From the NCBI RefSeq assembly GCF_004354015.1, contig NZ_SMRU01000020.1, positions 50,464 through 114,463 of the forward strand: a stretch of DNA of 64,000 nt, given 5' to 3'. This document shows positions 34,527 through 43,694 of this stretch, one piece after another. Every line of letters starts with the position of its first letter. Positions within the stretch are counted from its first letter, which is position 1. Under the pieces are notes generated by a model. That model ran no database searches, was not told where the DNA came from, and worked only from the letters and a program-made list of their open reading frames with translations. The position numbers and the translations under genes are program-made. Source of the DNA: Arthrobacter terricola (GTDB lineage: Bacteria > Actinomycetota > Actinomycetes > Actinomycetales > Micrococcaceae).

Positions 34527-35258
34527 CTAAACGCGCGGCTCCCAACGTTCCGGTTCCGCGTAGCGCGGGAGTCCGACGGCGGCAGTCGCGGTTTGCGCGG
34601 AGGCTGCGGATTCGTTCGCGGGCAGCAAAGGGGCCAAACGGTAGTCGAAGGACCCCGCATACACGAGGACAAGTCCGACGTGCCTTTGCAGTACCTTCAC
34701 CTGGATCCGGTGCTTCCCTTCCGCGGCATCCCACCACTGTTCGGCATACGCCTTCGCATCGAGGGAAGCCGGCAAGGATAGCCTGAGCGATCCCAGGAAC
34801 AAACGGGTGGCACTCGAAATGCCTCGAAGGCGCCCCTCCGGCGTGACATCGAGGTCCAAGTCGGTAGCGAGCCTGCGGTAGCGGCCAAGGTAATCCACCA
34901 ACCGGGTGCCGTTCTTACCGGCTTCGGCCACGGTGGTGTCGTGGAACAGCCTGGTCCGGCCCGGGAAGAAGATTTCTCGCCGGGCAGTGAGGCTTGAACG
35001 TCCGAATGGGTCAAGGTGGGCGTGGTTTTCGATCCGGAACGGAACCTGCTCGCCGTACTCGGGGAAGAATGCTTGTTCCCCGGCGACGGTGGCCACAAGC
35101 GGCCGCAGCCAGCCTTGCCGGCATCCGACGACGTCGAACATGCCCTCGCCGATTCCGTACGATCCGGACCCCGGCGCGAGCGAGAAATAGTCCTGGAGCT
35201 CGGCCTGCAGCTGCTGGAACTTGGCGCCCAATGCCAGTTCATAGATCGGTGTGCTCAT
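34527..35258 (-). CDS. DUF4166 domain protein
   Basis: The 243-residue protein has no assigned biochemical role. It begins MSTPIYELALGAKFQQLQAE, followed by HAHLDPFGRSSLTARREIFF and FHDTTVAEAGKNGTRLVDYL; this wording is typical of DUF4166. No membrane segment or signal peptide is present. The ATG at 35258 has GAGGAG upstream. It is convergent with the MetE-like gene, 15 bp away, and lies just downstream of the DUF58 gene on the same strand, though its function need not be related. Confidence 0.8.
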   Translation of the reverse strand: MSTPIYELALGAKFQQLQAELQDYFSLAPGSGSYGIGEGMFDVVGCRQGWLRPLVATVAGEQAFFPEYGEQVPFRIENHAHLDPFGRSSLTARREIFFPGRTRLFHDTTVAEAGKNGTRLVDYLGRYRRLATDLDLDVTPEGRLRGISSATRLFLGSLRLSLPASLDAKAYAEQWWDAAEGKHRIQVKVLQRHVGLVLVYAGSFDYRLAPLLPANESAASAQTATAAVGLPRYAEPERWEPRV

Positions 35259-35305
35259 GTGGCTCCTCGCCGGGTAGATGGATTCCAAGCTCGCGCGTGA
35301 CGGTA

Positions 35306-36598
35306 CTACAAACGGCCGGCAGCCTTGAGCCGGATATACGCATCGGCCAGCCGGGGCGGCAGGTCGAGCGGTTCGGCATCCACAACCTCGGCGCCAAGTT
35401 GCCGCAAATGTGCGCTGACGGCTTCGCGGTCCAGCAGCGCCCGTTCGGCGGCCGAGGCACGGAAGACCTGGCTCGCCGTCGTCCGCTCTTCCTTCATGCG
35501 GCCCAGCAAGGGGTCCCGGACTGAGGCAACCAGGACGACGTGCTGCCGCAGTAGTTGCGCCACCAGTGGTATGAGGCCTTCTTCGGGGGCACCGCCGTCG
35601 AGCGAAGTCAGCAGGACAACGAGGGAGCGGTGCGCCGAAATGGCCCGCACCTCGGCGGGAACCTGCCCCCAGTCCATCTCGATCAGCTCAGCCTCAAGCG
35701 GCGCCATGGCCTGCACGAGCGAACCAAGGAGATTGCCTTTCGCCGCCGAATCGACGCGTCCGCGAACGCGGCGGTCGAAAGCGAAAAAGTCCACCCGGTC
35801 ACCGCCACGTTCAGCGAGGACAGCCAGAAGCAGGGCAGCCTCCATGCCGGTATCCAGCCTCGGCTCGTCCTCGATGCGCGCGGCCGCCGTACGGGAAGTA
35901 TCCAGCATGATCACGACGCGGCGGTCCCGTTCCGGCCGCCACGTGCGGACCACGACGGCGGTGCGTCGCGCGGTCGCGCGCCAGTCGATCGAACGGACAT
36001 CATCGCCGCGGACATAGTCCCGAAGGGAATCGAATTCGGTTCCCGCCCCGCGGATCTGCACGGCCGCCTTGCCGTCGAGTTCCCGGAGTTTCCGCAGCTT
36101 CGAGGGCAAGTGCCGCTTCGAGTTGAACGGCGGCAGGACGCGCACGCGGCCCGGGAGGGGGACCGTTCGTTGCCTGGCCGCGAGGCCCAGCGGGCCGAAG
36201 GACCGCAATGTCACGTGGGGTGATGTCAGGTCCCCGCGCCGCGTCGGCCGCAGGCGTGCAGCCACACGGCGTCGCTCACCGGCCGGAACAGTGACGCGCT
36301 GGATGGGTGCGGCGTTACCGGCGGAGGGCTGCCAGCCGTCGCGCACGAGCCCGCGGAAGGTGCGTGTGCCTCCATTGCCGAGAAGCACCACGGATTCCGC
36401 GTCCGAATGGAGCGTCACGTTGCCGGGATCCTTGCGCTCCAAGGAAAGGGCCGTTGGCGATGCCGCGAGCACCAGGTCGGCCAACAACAAAGCGAGGAGC
36501 ACGGCAAGGAGGATCAGCACCGTGCCCCACGACGGAAAAAGCACCAAAGGGGCCAACGCGGCGAAAACAAGCAGCACGAAACGGCCGGTGATCGCCAT
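35306..36598 (-). CDS. DUF58 domain protein
   Basis: The 430-residue protein begins with two adjacent membrane helices (FVLLVFAALAPLVLFPSWGT and following). A beta-rich region and then the DUF58 core follow; its hallmark is RGDDVRSIDWRATARR, with a von Willebrand A-like stretch around VVIMLDTSRTAA. DUF58 proteins work with MoxR AAA ATPases, here encoded 38 bp upstream, in complex assembly or metal insertion at the membrane. Confidence 0.92.
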   Translation of the reverse strand: MAITGRFVLLVFAALAPLVLFPSWGTVLILLAVLLALLLADLVLAASPTALSLERKDPGNVTLHSDAESVVLLGNGGTRTFRGLVRDGWQPSAGNAAPIQRVTVPAGERRRVAARLRPTRRGDLTSPHVTLRSFGPLGLAARQRTVPLPGRVRVLPPFNSKRHLPSKLRKLRELDGKAAVQIRGAGTEFDSLRDYVRGDDVRSIDWRATARRTAVVVRTWRPERDRRVVIMLDTSRTAAARIEDEPRLDTGMEAALLLAVLAERGGDRVDFFAFDRRVRGRVDSAAKGNLLGSLVQAMAPLEAELIEMDWGQVPAEVRAISAHRSLVVLLTSLDGGAPEEGLIPLVAQLLRQHVVLVASVRDPLLGRMKEERTTASQVFRASAAERALLDREAVSAHLRQLGAEVVDAEPLDLPPRLADAYIRLKAAGRL

Positions 36599-36636
36599 TC
36601 AGCACCCCGGAGCGGTCGTCATGGGAGAGGGAACCA

Positions 36637-37689
36637 TCACCGCGGCACGGGAACGGACGCCAGGATGCTACCCAGCACATCGTCCACGTGGACGCCGTCC
36701 ATCTGGGCTTCCGGCCGCAACCCGACGCGGTGGCGCAAACATGGCAAGGACAAGGCTTTGACGTCGTCCGGGGTGACGAAATTGCGGCCGGAGAGCCACG
36801 CCCACGCCCGGGACGTGTTCAGCAACGCCGTCGCCCCGCGGGGAGAAACGCCCAATTGGAACGACGGCGCCGCCCGCGTTGCCCGGACGACGTCCACAAT
36901 GTAGCCGAGGACTTCCGGGGCGACCGTCACCTGGGCCACCGACCTGCGGGCTTCTTCGAGTTCCACCACGCCGGCGACGGGCCGGACGCCCGCGGCCTTC
37001 AGGTTTCGCGGATCGAAGCCCTCCGAATGCCTGCGGACCACCTCGATTTCCTCTGCGCGGCCAGGCAAGGGCATGGACAATTTGAGGAGGAAGCGGTCCA
37101 ACTGGGCTTCGGGCAGGGGATAGGTGCCCTCGTACTCCACGGGGTTTTGGGTGGCAGCGACGATGAATGGCGACGGCAATGCGCGTGAGACGCCGTCGAC
37201 GGACACTTGCCGTTCTTCCATCGCCTCCAACAGCGATGCCTGCGTCTTGGGCGGTGTCCGGTTGATTTCGTCGGCCAGCATGATGTTGGTGAAGACGGGT
37301 CCTTCGCGGAACGTGAATTCGGAAGTATGCGAGTCGTAGACGAGGGATCCCGTGACATCGCCGGGCATGAGGTCCGGGGTGAACTGCACTCGTTTGGTGT
37401 CGAGGCTCAGGGCCGTGGACAGTGCCCGGACCAGCAGGGTCTTGGCTACACCCGGAACGCCTTCGAGCAATACATGGCCGCCGCACAAGAGGGCGATCAG
37501 CAGGCCAGTCACGGTTGAGTCCTGCCCGACGACGGCCTTGCCGACTTCGTGGCGGACGTCCAGCAGCGCTTTGCGGGCGGGATCGGGTTCAACGGAGGGG
37601 CTTGGCTCGTGGCGTCCGGCGTCCTCCCGCACATGTCCGCCCTGGTAACCGTGGCTCCCGTCGGTGAAGCTGCTTGCTTGATTGCTCAT
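36637..37689 (-). CDS. MoxR family AAA ATPase
   Basis: The 350-residue protein has Walker A GVPGVAKT, Walker B MLADEINRTPPKTQ, sensor-1 VAATQNP, and the C-terminal lid with SPRGATALLNTSRAWAWLSG. A 50-residue polar N-terminus precedes the AAA core. The ATG at 37689 overlaps the TGA of the DUF4350 gene (ATGA), giving translational coupling. MoxR chaperones act on VWA/DUF58 partners; here the partner is the next gene. Confidence 0.95.
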   Translation of the reverse strand: MSNQASSFTDGSHGYQGGHVREDAGRHEPSPSVEPDPARKALLDVRHEVGKAVVGQDSTVTGLLIALLCGGHVLLEGVPGVAKTLLVRALSTALSLDTKRVQFTPDLMPGDVTGSLVYDSHTSEFTFREGPVFTNIMLADEINRTPPKTQASLLEAMEERQVSVDGVSRALPSPFIVAATQNPVEYEGTYPLPEAQLDRFLLKLSMPLPGRAEEIEVVRRHSEGFDPRNLKAAGVRPVAGVVELEEARRSVAQVTVAPEVLGYIVDVVRATRAAPSFQLGVSPRGATALLNTSRAWAWLSGRNFVTPDDVKALSLPCLRHRVGLRPEAQMDGVHVDDVLGSILASVPVPR

Positions 37690-38903
37690 CGGGCTATTGC
37701 CTCCTGCTCGATTCTTTCGATGCTTTGTGCCCAACGCACCAGCTCGGACTCGCTGTGCGGCTTGTGATCCAACACGACAGGGCGCAACTCCTGGGGTGCA
37801 CGGTCCAGCCGCCTTGCCATTGCGTCAAGGACGGCCTCCGCGCTGGCTTCCGGACCGAGCCGGAAATGCTTGGCAAGCCTGGCCAGGGTGCCTGCCCTCA
37901 GGTTATCCGCCGCCCGCGCGACAGCCCGGGAGTCCTGGTACAGCCGGGCCCGGCCTTCAGCCGTTTCAGCGGCTTTGACCACCACGGGCAGGGGTTCGAA
38001 TACCAACGGGCCGAGCCGCCGCCCCCGCCAGAGCACGGCGAGGACTGCGACAATCGCGAGCCACAGCCCGAGGAATCCAACCCACGGCGGCGCGAGGTCG
38101 TTCAGGGTCGGCGCCCGTCCGTCCTTGGGAACGTCTCCGATGCCCGGGAGGTACCAGATCAGCTCAGGGGCCGGTCCGAGGGTCCGCAGGCCCAGAGCCG
38201 CGTTTCCTTCGTTTTGCAGGAGCTGGTTGCTGAGCAGCTCCGTGCTGCCGAACACTACTAGTCGGCCGTCCGCGCTGGCGGCGTACATCCCGCCGTCGCC
38301 GTTGCCCGGCCGGTAGCACGTGGTTTCGGCTCCGGCGTAAAGGAACCCACCCGTTCCGGAGACAGTCCCAGCGGCGACGGCGTTGGCCTGGCGGCATCCC
38401 GGTTCCACGGTTGTGGTGCTCGTGGGAACCACACCCGCATTCCGGATTCCGGCGCCCAACCCGCTGAGGGTCCGGAAGCCGGGAGCCACCACAACAAGGC
38501 GCCCCGCCGTCCCTTCCAGCCGGTGGAGTTGGGAGGCGCCCAGGAAGCCGTTCGGGTCGTACAGCAAAACGGTGGCTTGCGGCTTTCCGCTCAAAAGCGC
38601 AGTGGTGTTCGCGAATGAATCGGATTGGGTGACCGTGACTCCGTGCTGCCGCAGGATTTCGGCTACGGCCATGGCACCGTTCGGAGCCGGATTGCGGGCG
38701 GACAACGGAGCCGTATCCGAGCCGCCGGAGTTTTCAGCCACCGTGACGACGGCCAGAACAACAATGAGCGCTCCGATGAGTAGCCACGACGAACGGCGAC
38801 GCGCCCACTCGCGGAGTTTCCGGCCCGGACCTCGTGGTTCCGTTGGCGGGGGAGTGTCGCGGCCGGTCTTGCGATTGCCGGCGCTGACCGGGGCCATCGT
38901 CAT
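37686..38903 (-). CDS. DUF4350 domain membrane protein
   Basis: The 405-residue protein has a basic N-terminus, then one helix (SSWLLIGALIVVLAVVTVAE). A large extracellular region with the DUF4350 pattern (APNGAMAVAEILRQHGVTVT; GRLVVVAPGF) follows. A second helix (FLGLWLAIVAVLAVLWRGRR) precedes a helical cytoplasmic tail. It belongs to the actinobacterial MoxR/DUF58/DUF4129 cluster and both ends overlap neighbours by ATGA. The extracellular part resembles a glutamine amidotransferase-like fold of unknown activity. Confidence 0.85.
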   Translation of the reverse strand: MTMAPVSAGNRKTGRDTPPPTEPRGPGRKLREWARRRSSWLLIGALIVVLAVVTVAENSGGSDTAPLSARNPAPNGAMAVAEILRQHGVTVTQSDSFANTTALLSGKPQATVLLYDPNGFLGASQLHRLEGTAGRLVVVAPGFRTLSGLGAGIRNAGVVPTSTTTVEPGCRQANAVAAGTVSGTGGFLYAGAETTCYRPGNGDGGMYAASADGRLVVFGSTELLSNQLLQNEGNAALGLRTLGPAPELIWYLPGIGDVPKDGRAPTLNDLAPPWVGFLGLWLAIVAVLAVLWRGRRLGPLVFEPLPVVVKAAETAEGRARLYQDSRAVARAADNLRAGTLARLAKHFRLGPEASAEAVLDAMARRLDRAPQELRPVVLDHKPHSESELVRWAQSIERIEQEAIAR

Positions 38904-39583
38904 CGCGGCACCGCCAAGCCGATGCTTGCGGCTCCGGAATAGTCCGGTTTCGTTGCCGCCAACTCCGAATCCAGCGCAAGGACGTCCGCGTAATCGGCAG
39001 CCGAAGCGGCTCCCTTGCCGTATTTCACCCCGTCGAAGAGCCGGGCCGCCTGCTCCAGCCGTGTGCCGGCCGCCGCGAACGCGCGGCCCAGTTGGGCAGC
39101 CGCCTCATCGGCCGTCCGGCCCGCCTGCACATCGATGACCGCCCGCTCTTCGGCGGCGCGGACCACTACCCGGAACTGCTCGACGACGGCTGTCGCCCAG
39201 TCTTCCCGGCTCGCGGCGGCGGCAGCGCGGGCGCGGAATACGTCCGCATGTGCGGGGGCGTCGTCGTCGAACACTTCCGCCGACGACTTCCTGCGGGCGT
39301 TGAGCCGCGGCCTGACGACGATGACGGCGACCACGATCAGGACCACCACCAACGCTCCGATCAGGGGAAGCCCGAAACCGGGTCCCTCAATCGAGTTCCC
39401 GTTGAGGGAGCGAAGCCAATCGATGAAGTGGTTCCACAGCTCTTCGAACCAATTGGGCTGGGCGGAAACATACTGCTGTTTGGACAGCTCCTCAGTGGCC
39501 CACCGTCGGGCTTCATCGCGGTCCGGGTCCACCGGAGGTTCGGAGGCGGCAAGAAGGATTGAGGCCGCGGCTGCTGGGATCAT
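38900..39583 (-). CDS. DUF4129 domain membrane protein
   Basis: The 227-residue protein has an N-terminal hydrophobic segment (signal-like) and an extracellular stretch with ARRWATEELSKQQYV. One central helix (LIGALVVVLIVVAVIVVRPR) is followed by a cytoplasmic DUF4129 domain (FRVVVRAAEERAVIDVQAGR then TADEAAAQL). The ATG at 39583 overlaps the upstream TGA; a start 12 codons earlier is also open. It is part of the coupled cluster leading to MoxR. Confidence 0.85.
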   Translation of the reverse strand: MIPAAAASILLAASEPPVDPDRDEARRWATEELSKQQYVSAQPNWFEELWNHFIDWLRSLNGNSIEGPGFGLPLIGALVVVLIVVAVIVVRPRLNARRKSSAEVFDDDAPAHADVFRARAAAAASREDWATAVVEQFRVVVRAAEERAVIDVQAGRTADEAAAQLGRAFAAAGTRLEQAARLFDGVKYGKGAASAADYADVLALDSELAATKPDYSGAASIGLAVPR

Positions 39584-40884
39584 CCGTGGGGGTAGCCCTG
39601 ACCGCTCGCCGGTGGCCAAGGCCGGAAGTTCGCTTGGCGGACCGCGTGGCGGCCTGGAATGCCGTCAGGATCTTCGCCGGTTTCCAGGAGCCGGAGCAAC
39701 TCCAGGTCCAGCCCGTCCCGCCGCATGCGCAGGTCCATGTAGATCAAGGCGGCAACGGAAGTCTGGAAAGCGAAGCCCACTGCTCCCACCAAGGCGGAGA
39801 CGATCAGCGAAACCACAGTCAGGACGATTGTTGTGGTAGTCAACTGTTGCGTGCTGGCATGCGGGGACACGACGGCGGTGATTCCTCCGGTGGCCATGCT
39901 GATCGGCATTTGCACTACGCTCCCGATCACTCCCACCATGAACGTCACCAGGAGGACGATTCCAAAGATCCGCCACCAACTTCCGGTAGTCAGCCCCCAT
40001 GAACGCTGGATTCCGGCGAATACCCCGAGCTCTTCGACTGTGATCGCGGCCGGCGCCACCATCAGCTTGGTGTAGATCCAGACGCACGCCGCCACTGCTA
40101 CGAGTCCAAGGGGAATTGCCAGGACGAGGCCGACCGGCCCAAGCGAGGCCACGATTATCGCTCCCAGCAGGACGATGATCACGACGATCGCCAAATATCC
40201 AGCCAGCAGCAGCAATCCGTATCCCACCAAGGGCAAAATGCGTGAACGGGCGAGGGACCACATTTGCTTGAATCCAGTCCGCCGGTTGAGGGCCGATCTC
40301 ATGACCGGAATGGCAAGGACCCCTTGGAGTATCGCGGACAGCACGGCCGAGAGCAGGGAAATCGCCATGACACCGGCCATCATTCCGATGACCGGACCGA
40401 AAAAGCTCATCGCTTCGGCCTGGCTCGTGAACCCGCCTGCCGGAACTTTGGCCATGGTAAGGAACCCGATGGAGGCCACTCCGCTCAGGCCAGTCGAGAT
40501 GATTTGGACAATGAGCGCCGAACTGAACATGGTTTTGGCGTTCCGGCGGATGGTCTGGAAGGCGCCGTCCATGATTTCACCGAACAGAAGCGGGCGCAGC
40601 GGAACGATTCCCGGTTTCGGCGGAGCGATGTAGCGTGGCTGTCCATATGGGGGCAGGCCCGCCGCCTGCCAGCGGGGATCAACGGGGGCGCCCCACGATT
40701 GTCCGGGGTAGGGCGGGTTCCCCCACTGAGGCTGGCCGCCCCATTGTGGCTGGTTGCCCGACGGCGGCTGGTTCCCCCATTGCGGTTGGCCGCCCCATTG
40801 CGGTTGGTTGCCCGACGGCGGCTGGTTCCCCCACTGCGGTTGGCCGCCCCATTGCGGTTGGTTGCCAGGCTCTGGCTGTGACAC
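39580..40884 (-). CDS. Glycerophosphoryl diester phosphodiesterase membrane-domain-like protein
   Basis: This 434-residue membrane protein starts from a GTG with GGAGG seven bases upstream. The first 100 residues are Gly/Pro/Gln/Trp-rich and built of tandem 18-residue repeats. About six helices follow (for example ALIVQIISTGLSGVASIGFL and LLLLAGYLAIVVIIVLLGAI), with LVAVAACVWIYTKLMVAPAA typical of the GPDPase membrane domain. No catalytic phosphodiesterase domain is present. It is the first gene of the leftward MoxR cluster and diverges from mtrA. Confidence 0.8.
   Translation of the reverse strand: MSQPEPGNQPQWGGQPQWGNQPPSGNQPQWGGQPQWGNQPPSGNQPQWGGQPQWGNPPYPGQSWGAPVDPRWQAAGLPPYGQPRYIAPPKPGIVPLRPLLFGEIMDGAFQTIRRNAKTMFSSALIVQIISTGLSGVASIGFLTMAKVPAGGFTSQAEAMSFFGPVIGMMAGVMAISLLSAVLSAILQGVLAIPVMRSALNRRTGFKQMWSLARSRILPLVGYGLLLLAGYLAIVVIIVLLGAIIVASLGPVGLVLAIPLGLVAVAACVWIYTKLMVAPAAITVEELGVFAGIQRSWGLTTGSWWRIFGIVLLVTFMVGVIGSVVQMPISMATGGITAVVSPHASTQQLTTTTIVLTVVSLIVSALVGAVGFAFQTSVAALIYMDLRMRRDGLDLELLRLLETGEDPDGIPGRHAVRQANFRPWPPASGQGYPHG
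40711..40866 (-). repeat. 54-bp in-frame tandem repeat
   Basis: Nearly three copies of a 54-bp unit encode GNQPQWGGQPQWGNQPPS in the N-terminal region of the membrane protein. The copies are highly alike, so copy number may vary between strains. Confidence 0.85.
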
Positions 40885-41062
40885 GTTTTCCTCCCCAAAA
40901 GACGCAGTCCGCAGCAATCCACGGACCCGGTTGGGGACCGTGGGCTCCAGCCTATAGTTCAGTCGCCGAGCTACATAGTCCAACGCGTTTGGCGGTTGCC
41001 AGCCGCCATGCCGTGACCAGGCTCAACAGGACAAAGCACTAGTGATAAGGGAATATATAACT

Positions 41063-41737
41063 ATGAAGGCACGCATCCTGGTAGTGGACGACGACGAAGC
41101 ACTGGCCGAAATGATCGGCATCGTGCTCCGGAACGACGGCTTCGATCCGGTCTTTTGCGCAGACGGAGGACAAGCCCTCGACGTTTTTCGTTCCGCCAAG
41201 CCGGACCTCGTGCTGCTTGACCTGATGCTGCCGGGTTCCGACGGCATCGAAGTGTGTCGGCAGATCCGCGGGGAGTCGGACGTGCCGATCGTCATGTTGA
41301 CCGCCAAATCGGATACTTCCGACGTCGTCCGCGGACTGGAATCCGGTGCTGACGACTACGTGCCGAAGCCGTTCAAGCCCGCCGAACTCGTGGCCCGGGT
41401 CCGCGCGCGTTTGCGTCCAGGGGACCAGAAAGCCCCGGAAACCCTGAGGATCGCGGACGTGACCATCGACGTCGCCGGCCATATGGTCACCCGGGGCGGT
41501 GAACGTATTTCGTTGACGCCCTTGGAGTTCGACCTCCTGGTTGCCTTGGCACGCAAGCCGTGGCAAGTTTTCACGCGGGAATTGCTGCTCGAACAGGTAT
41601 GGGGCTACCGCCACGCCGCGGACACCCGCCTGGTCAACGTCCACGTCCAGAGGTTGCGGTCCAAGATCGAGCGTGACCCGGAAGCTCCCGAAGTTGTATT
41701 GACGGTTCGTGGTGTCGGATATAAAGCAGGCTCCTGA
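41063..41737 (+). CDS. mtrA: Response regulator MtrA
   Basis: The 224-residue OmpR-type regulator has an acidic pocket Asp9-Asp11 and the phospho-acceptor Asp53 (LLDLMLPG). Thr in MLTAKS and Lys in YVPKPFKP complete the receiver. The winged-helix effector ends with RLVNVHVQRLRSKIERDPEA and VRGVGYKAG. It is near-identical in wording to mycobacterial MtrA, which controls cell-wall hydrolases, division and replication genes. The ATG at 41063 is chosen by homology and an upstream AAGGGAA. It is followed by its kinase gene with a 29-bp overlap. Confidence 0.97.
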   Translation: MKARILVVDDDEALAEMIGIVLRNDGFDPVFCADGGQALDVFRSAKPDLVLLDLMLPGSDGIEVCRQIRGESDVPIVMLTAKSDTSDVVRGLESGADDYVPKPFKPAELVARVRARLRPGDQKAPETLRIADVTIDVAGHMVTRGGERISLTPLEFDLLVALARKPWQVFTRELLLEQVWGYRHAADTRLVNVHVQRLRSKIERDPEAPEVVLTVRGVGYKAGS

Positions 41738-43694
41738 GTCGCCCGCCGGCGAGTCCGGCACAGACAACCCGGCAGCAACAAGCGACGCCAGACACACCGG
41801 GGCGGGGCACCCGGTTCCCGAACACACGGACGCCCACGCCCTGAACCTCCCGTGGCTCATTGAGCGGACCCGCATCTGGACGCGCCGCGCGCTGATCTTG
41901 GCCTTGCGCGTGTCGCGGCTCGTCGTGACCGGGCTCCGTCATTTCCGTCCCGGGATCCGGTATTTGTGGCGTGCCCTTTTACGGCGCTGGCGCCGCTCGC
42001 TGGAATTCAGGACAGTCTCGATGACTCTCCTGCTGTCCATTGCCTCCTTTGCCGTGGTTGGCGCCTATCTTTCCAACCAAATCGCGAACAACCTTTTCCA
42101 AGAGCGATTGAAACAAGCGGAATCGGAGAGCCGGTACTACGTCAAGCAGGTCCAGGACACTTTCGACGGCTCACAGGCCAACGACCAATCAAGCGTGATC
42201 ACGCTGGTGTATGACACCCTCAAAGCGGTGGAGGGAAACGGCTCTGTCATCCAGCGGCGCTATGTCTTCGAAGCCATGCCGGAGCAAACCAAGCCGCGGA
42301 ACCGCTGGGTGGAGTCGCGCGCTTCGGACCAATTGACGGTCCGCGTCATCCCCCCGGCCCTGCGTAAGGCCGTCCAGGAGTCCGGCAAGGACCAGTACTG
42401 GGCTTCGACGGAGTTCCCGGTGGGCGACCAGGACCACCCGGGCATCGCCGTCGGGAATAAGGTCACCTTCAACGGCACGGTCTACGAGCTCTATCTCCTG
42501 TATGACCTCGACACCGCCCAACAGACGCTCGACGAGATACAGAACGTGCTGTGGGCCGGTGGTGCGGCCCTTGTGCTGATGATCGGCGGCATCGCGTGGT
42601 ACGTGACCCGGAACGTCGTCAGCCCGGTGAGCCACGCCGCCGTCGTTTCCGAAAAGCTCGCGGCCGGCCAATTGCAGGAACGGATGGTTGTCAAGGGAGA
42701 GGACGAAGTCGCTAGGCTCGGGGCTTCGTTCAACCACATGGCCGCAAGCCTCCAGGAACAAATCACCCAGTTGGCAACCCTGTCCCAGATGCAGCAACGG
42801 TTCGTTTCCGATGTCTCACATGAGCTACGGACCCCGCTCACCACCGTCCGGATGGCGGCCGAAGTCTTGTACGATGCGCGCGACGACTTCGATCCGATCA
42901 ACAAGAGATCCGCGGAACTCCTCTACAACCAGGTGGAGCGGTTCCAGTCCTTGCTTTCGGACCTGTTGGAGATTTCCCGCTTCGACGCCGGCGCTGCCGT
43001 GTTGGACGCGGAACCCACCGATATCTTCCAGGTCGTGTCCCATGTCATCGACGGCGCTTCGCCTGTCGCCGCGGAATACGGCTCGGAGGTGCGCCTCACT
43101 TCACGGCACAAGCGGATCATCGTCGAGATGGATGCGCGCAGAATCGACCGGATCCTGCGCAACTTGCTGCTCAACGCCGTCGAGCACGGTGAAGGCAAGC
43201 CTGTCCACGTCTCCGTCGCCGCCAACCACGATGCAGTCGCCGTTTCCGTGCGCGACTTCGGCATCGGAATGACCGCCGCGGAAGCCGCGCGGGTCTTCGA
43301 CCGGTTCTGGCGTGCTGATCCCGCGCGCGCCCGTACGACGGGCGGCAGCGGGCTGGGGTTGTCCATCGCGGCGGAAGACACCAAACTCCATAACGGCTGG
43401 TTGCAGGCATGGGGCCACAAAGGGTCCGGTTCGAACTTCCGATTGACTTTGCCCCTCAAGAAGGGAGGCACCATCGGGAAGTCGCCCCTCCAGCTGGAGC
43501 CTGCGGATATCCGCCTTCCCGGCGCGGCTCCCGAGCGGCAGATGCTCGTCCTGGATGCCGGCGAAGGCGCTCCGGAACAGGATTCGGCGACTCAGGATTC
43601 AGTAATGCCGGCACCGTCGGAAGGCACAACCTCGCCGGCGCGGAACCTGGCGGAAGACGACGACGCCGGTACCAGGGGAGGTGCGACGCCGTGA
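41709..43694 (+). CDS. mtrB: Sensor histidine kinase MtrB
   Basis: The 661-residue protein has a cytoplasmic N-terminus of about 105 residues, a first helix ([20 protein letters not shown]), an extracellular sensor domain, a second helix ([20 protein letters not shown]) and a HAMP domain. The HisKA domain has phospho-His371 in [10 protein letters not shown]; the ATPase domain has [18 protein letters not shown] and [10 protein letters not shown]. The C-terminal 80 residues are low-complexity and acidic. It phosphorylates MtrA; LpqB, encoded next with overlapping start, modulates MtrB in mycobacteria. The start is a GTG inside mtrA. Confidence 0.96.
   Translation: MVSDIKQAPESPAGESGTDNPAATSDARHTGAGHPVPEHTDAHALNLPWLIERTRIWTRRALILALRVSRLVVTGLRHFRPGIRYLWRALLRRWRRSLEFRTVSMTLLLSIASFAVVGAYLSNQIANNLFQERLKQAESESRYYVKQVQDTFDGSQANDQSSVITLVYDTLKAVEGNGSVIQRRYVFEAMPEQTKPRNRWVESRASDQLTVRVIPPALRKAVQESGKDQYWASTEFPVGDQDHPGIAVGNKVTFNGTVYELYLLYDLDTAQQTLDEIQNVLWAGGAALVLMIGGIAWYVTRNVVSPVSHAAVVSEKLAAGQLQERMVVKGEDEVARLGASFNHMAASLQEQITQLATLSQMQQRFVSDVSHELRTPLTTVRMAAEVLYDARDDFDPINKRSAELLYNQVERFQSLLSDLLEISRFDAGAAVLDAEPTDIFQVVSHVIDGASPVAAEYGSEVRLTSRHKRIIVEMDARRIDRILRNLLLNAVEHGEGKPVHVSVAANHDAVAVSVRDFGIGMTAAEAARVFDRFWRADPARARTTGGSGLGLSIAAEDTKLHNGWLQAWGHKGSGSNFRLTLPLKKGGTIGKSPLQLEPADIRLPGAAPERQMLVLDAGEGAPEQDSATQDSVMPAPSEGTTSPARNLAEDDDAGTRGGATP

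Noticed and set aside
40711..40866. CRISPR-like array
   Set aside because: The repeats are contiguous, in frame and have no spacers; they encode a repetitive protein segment.
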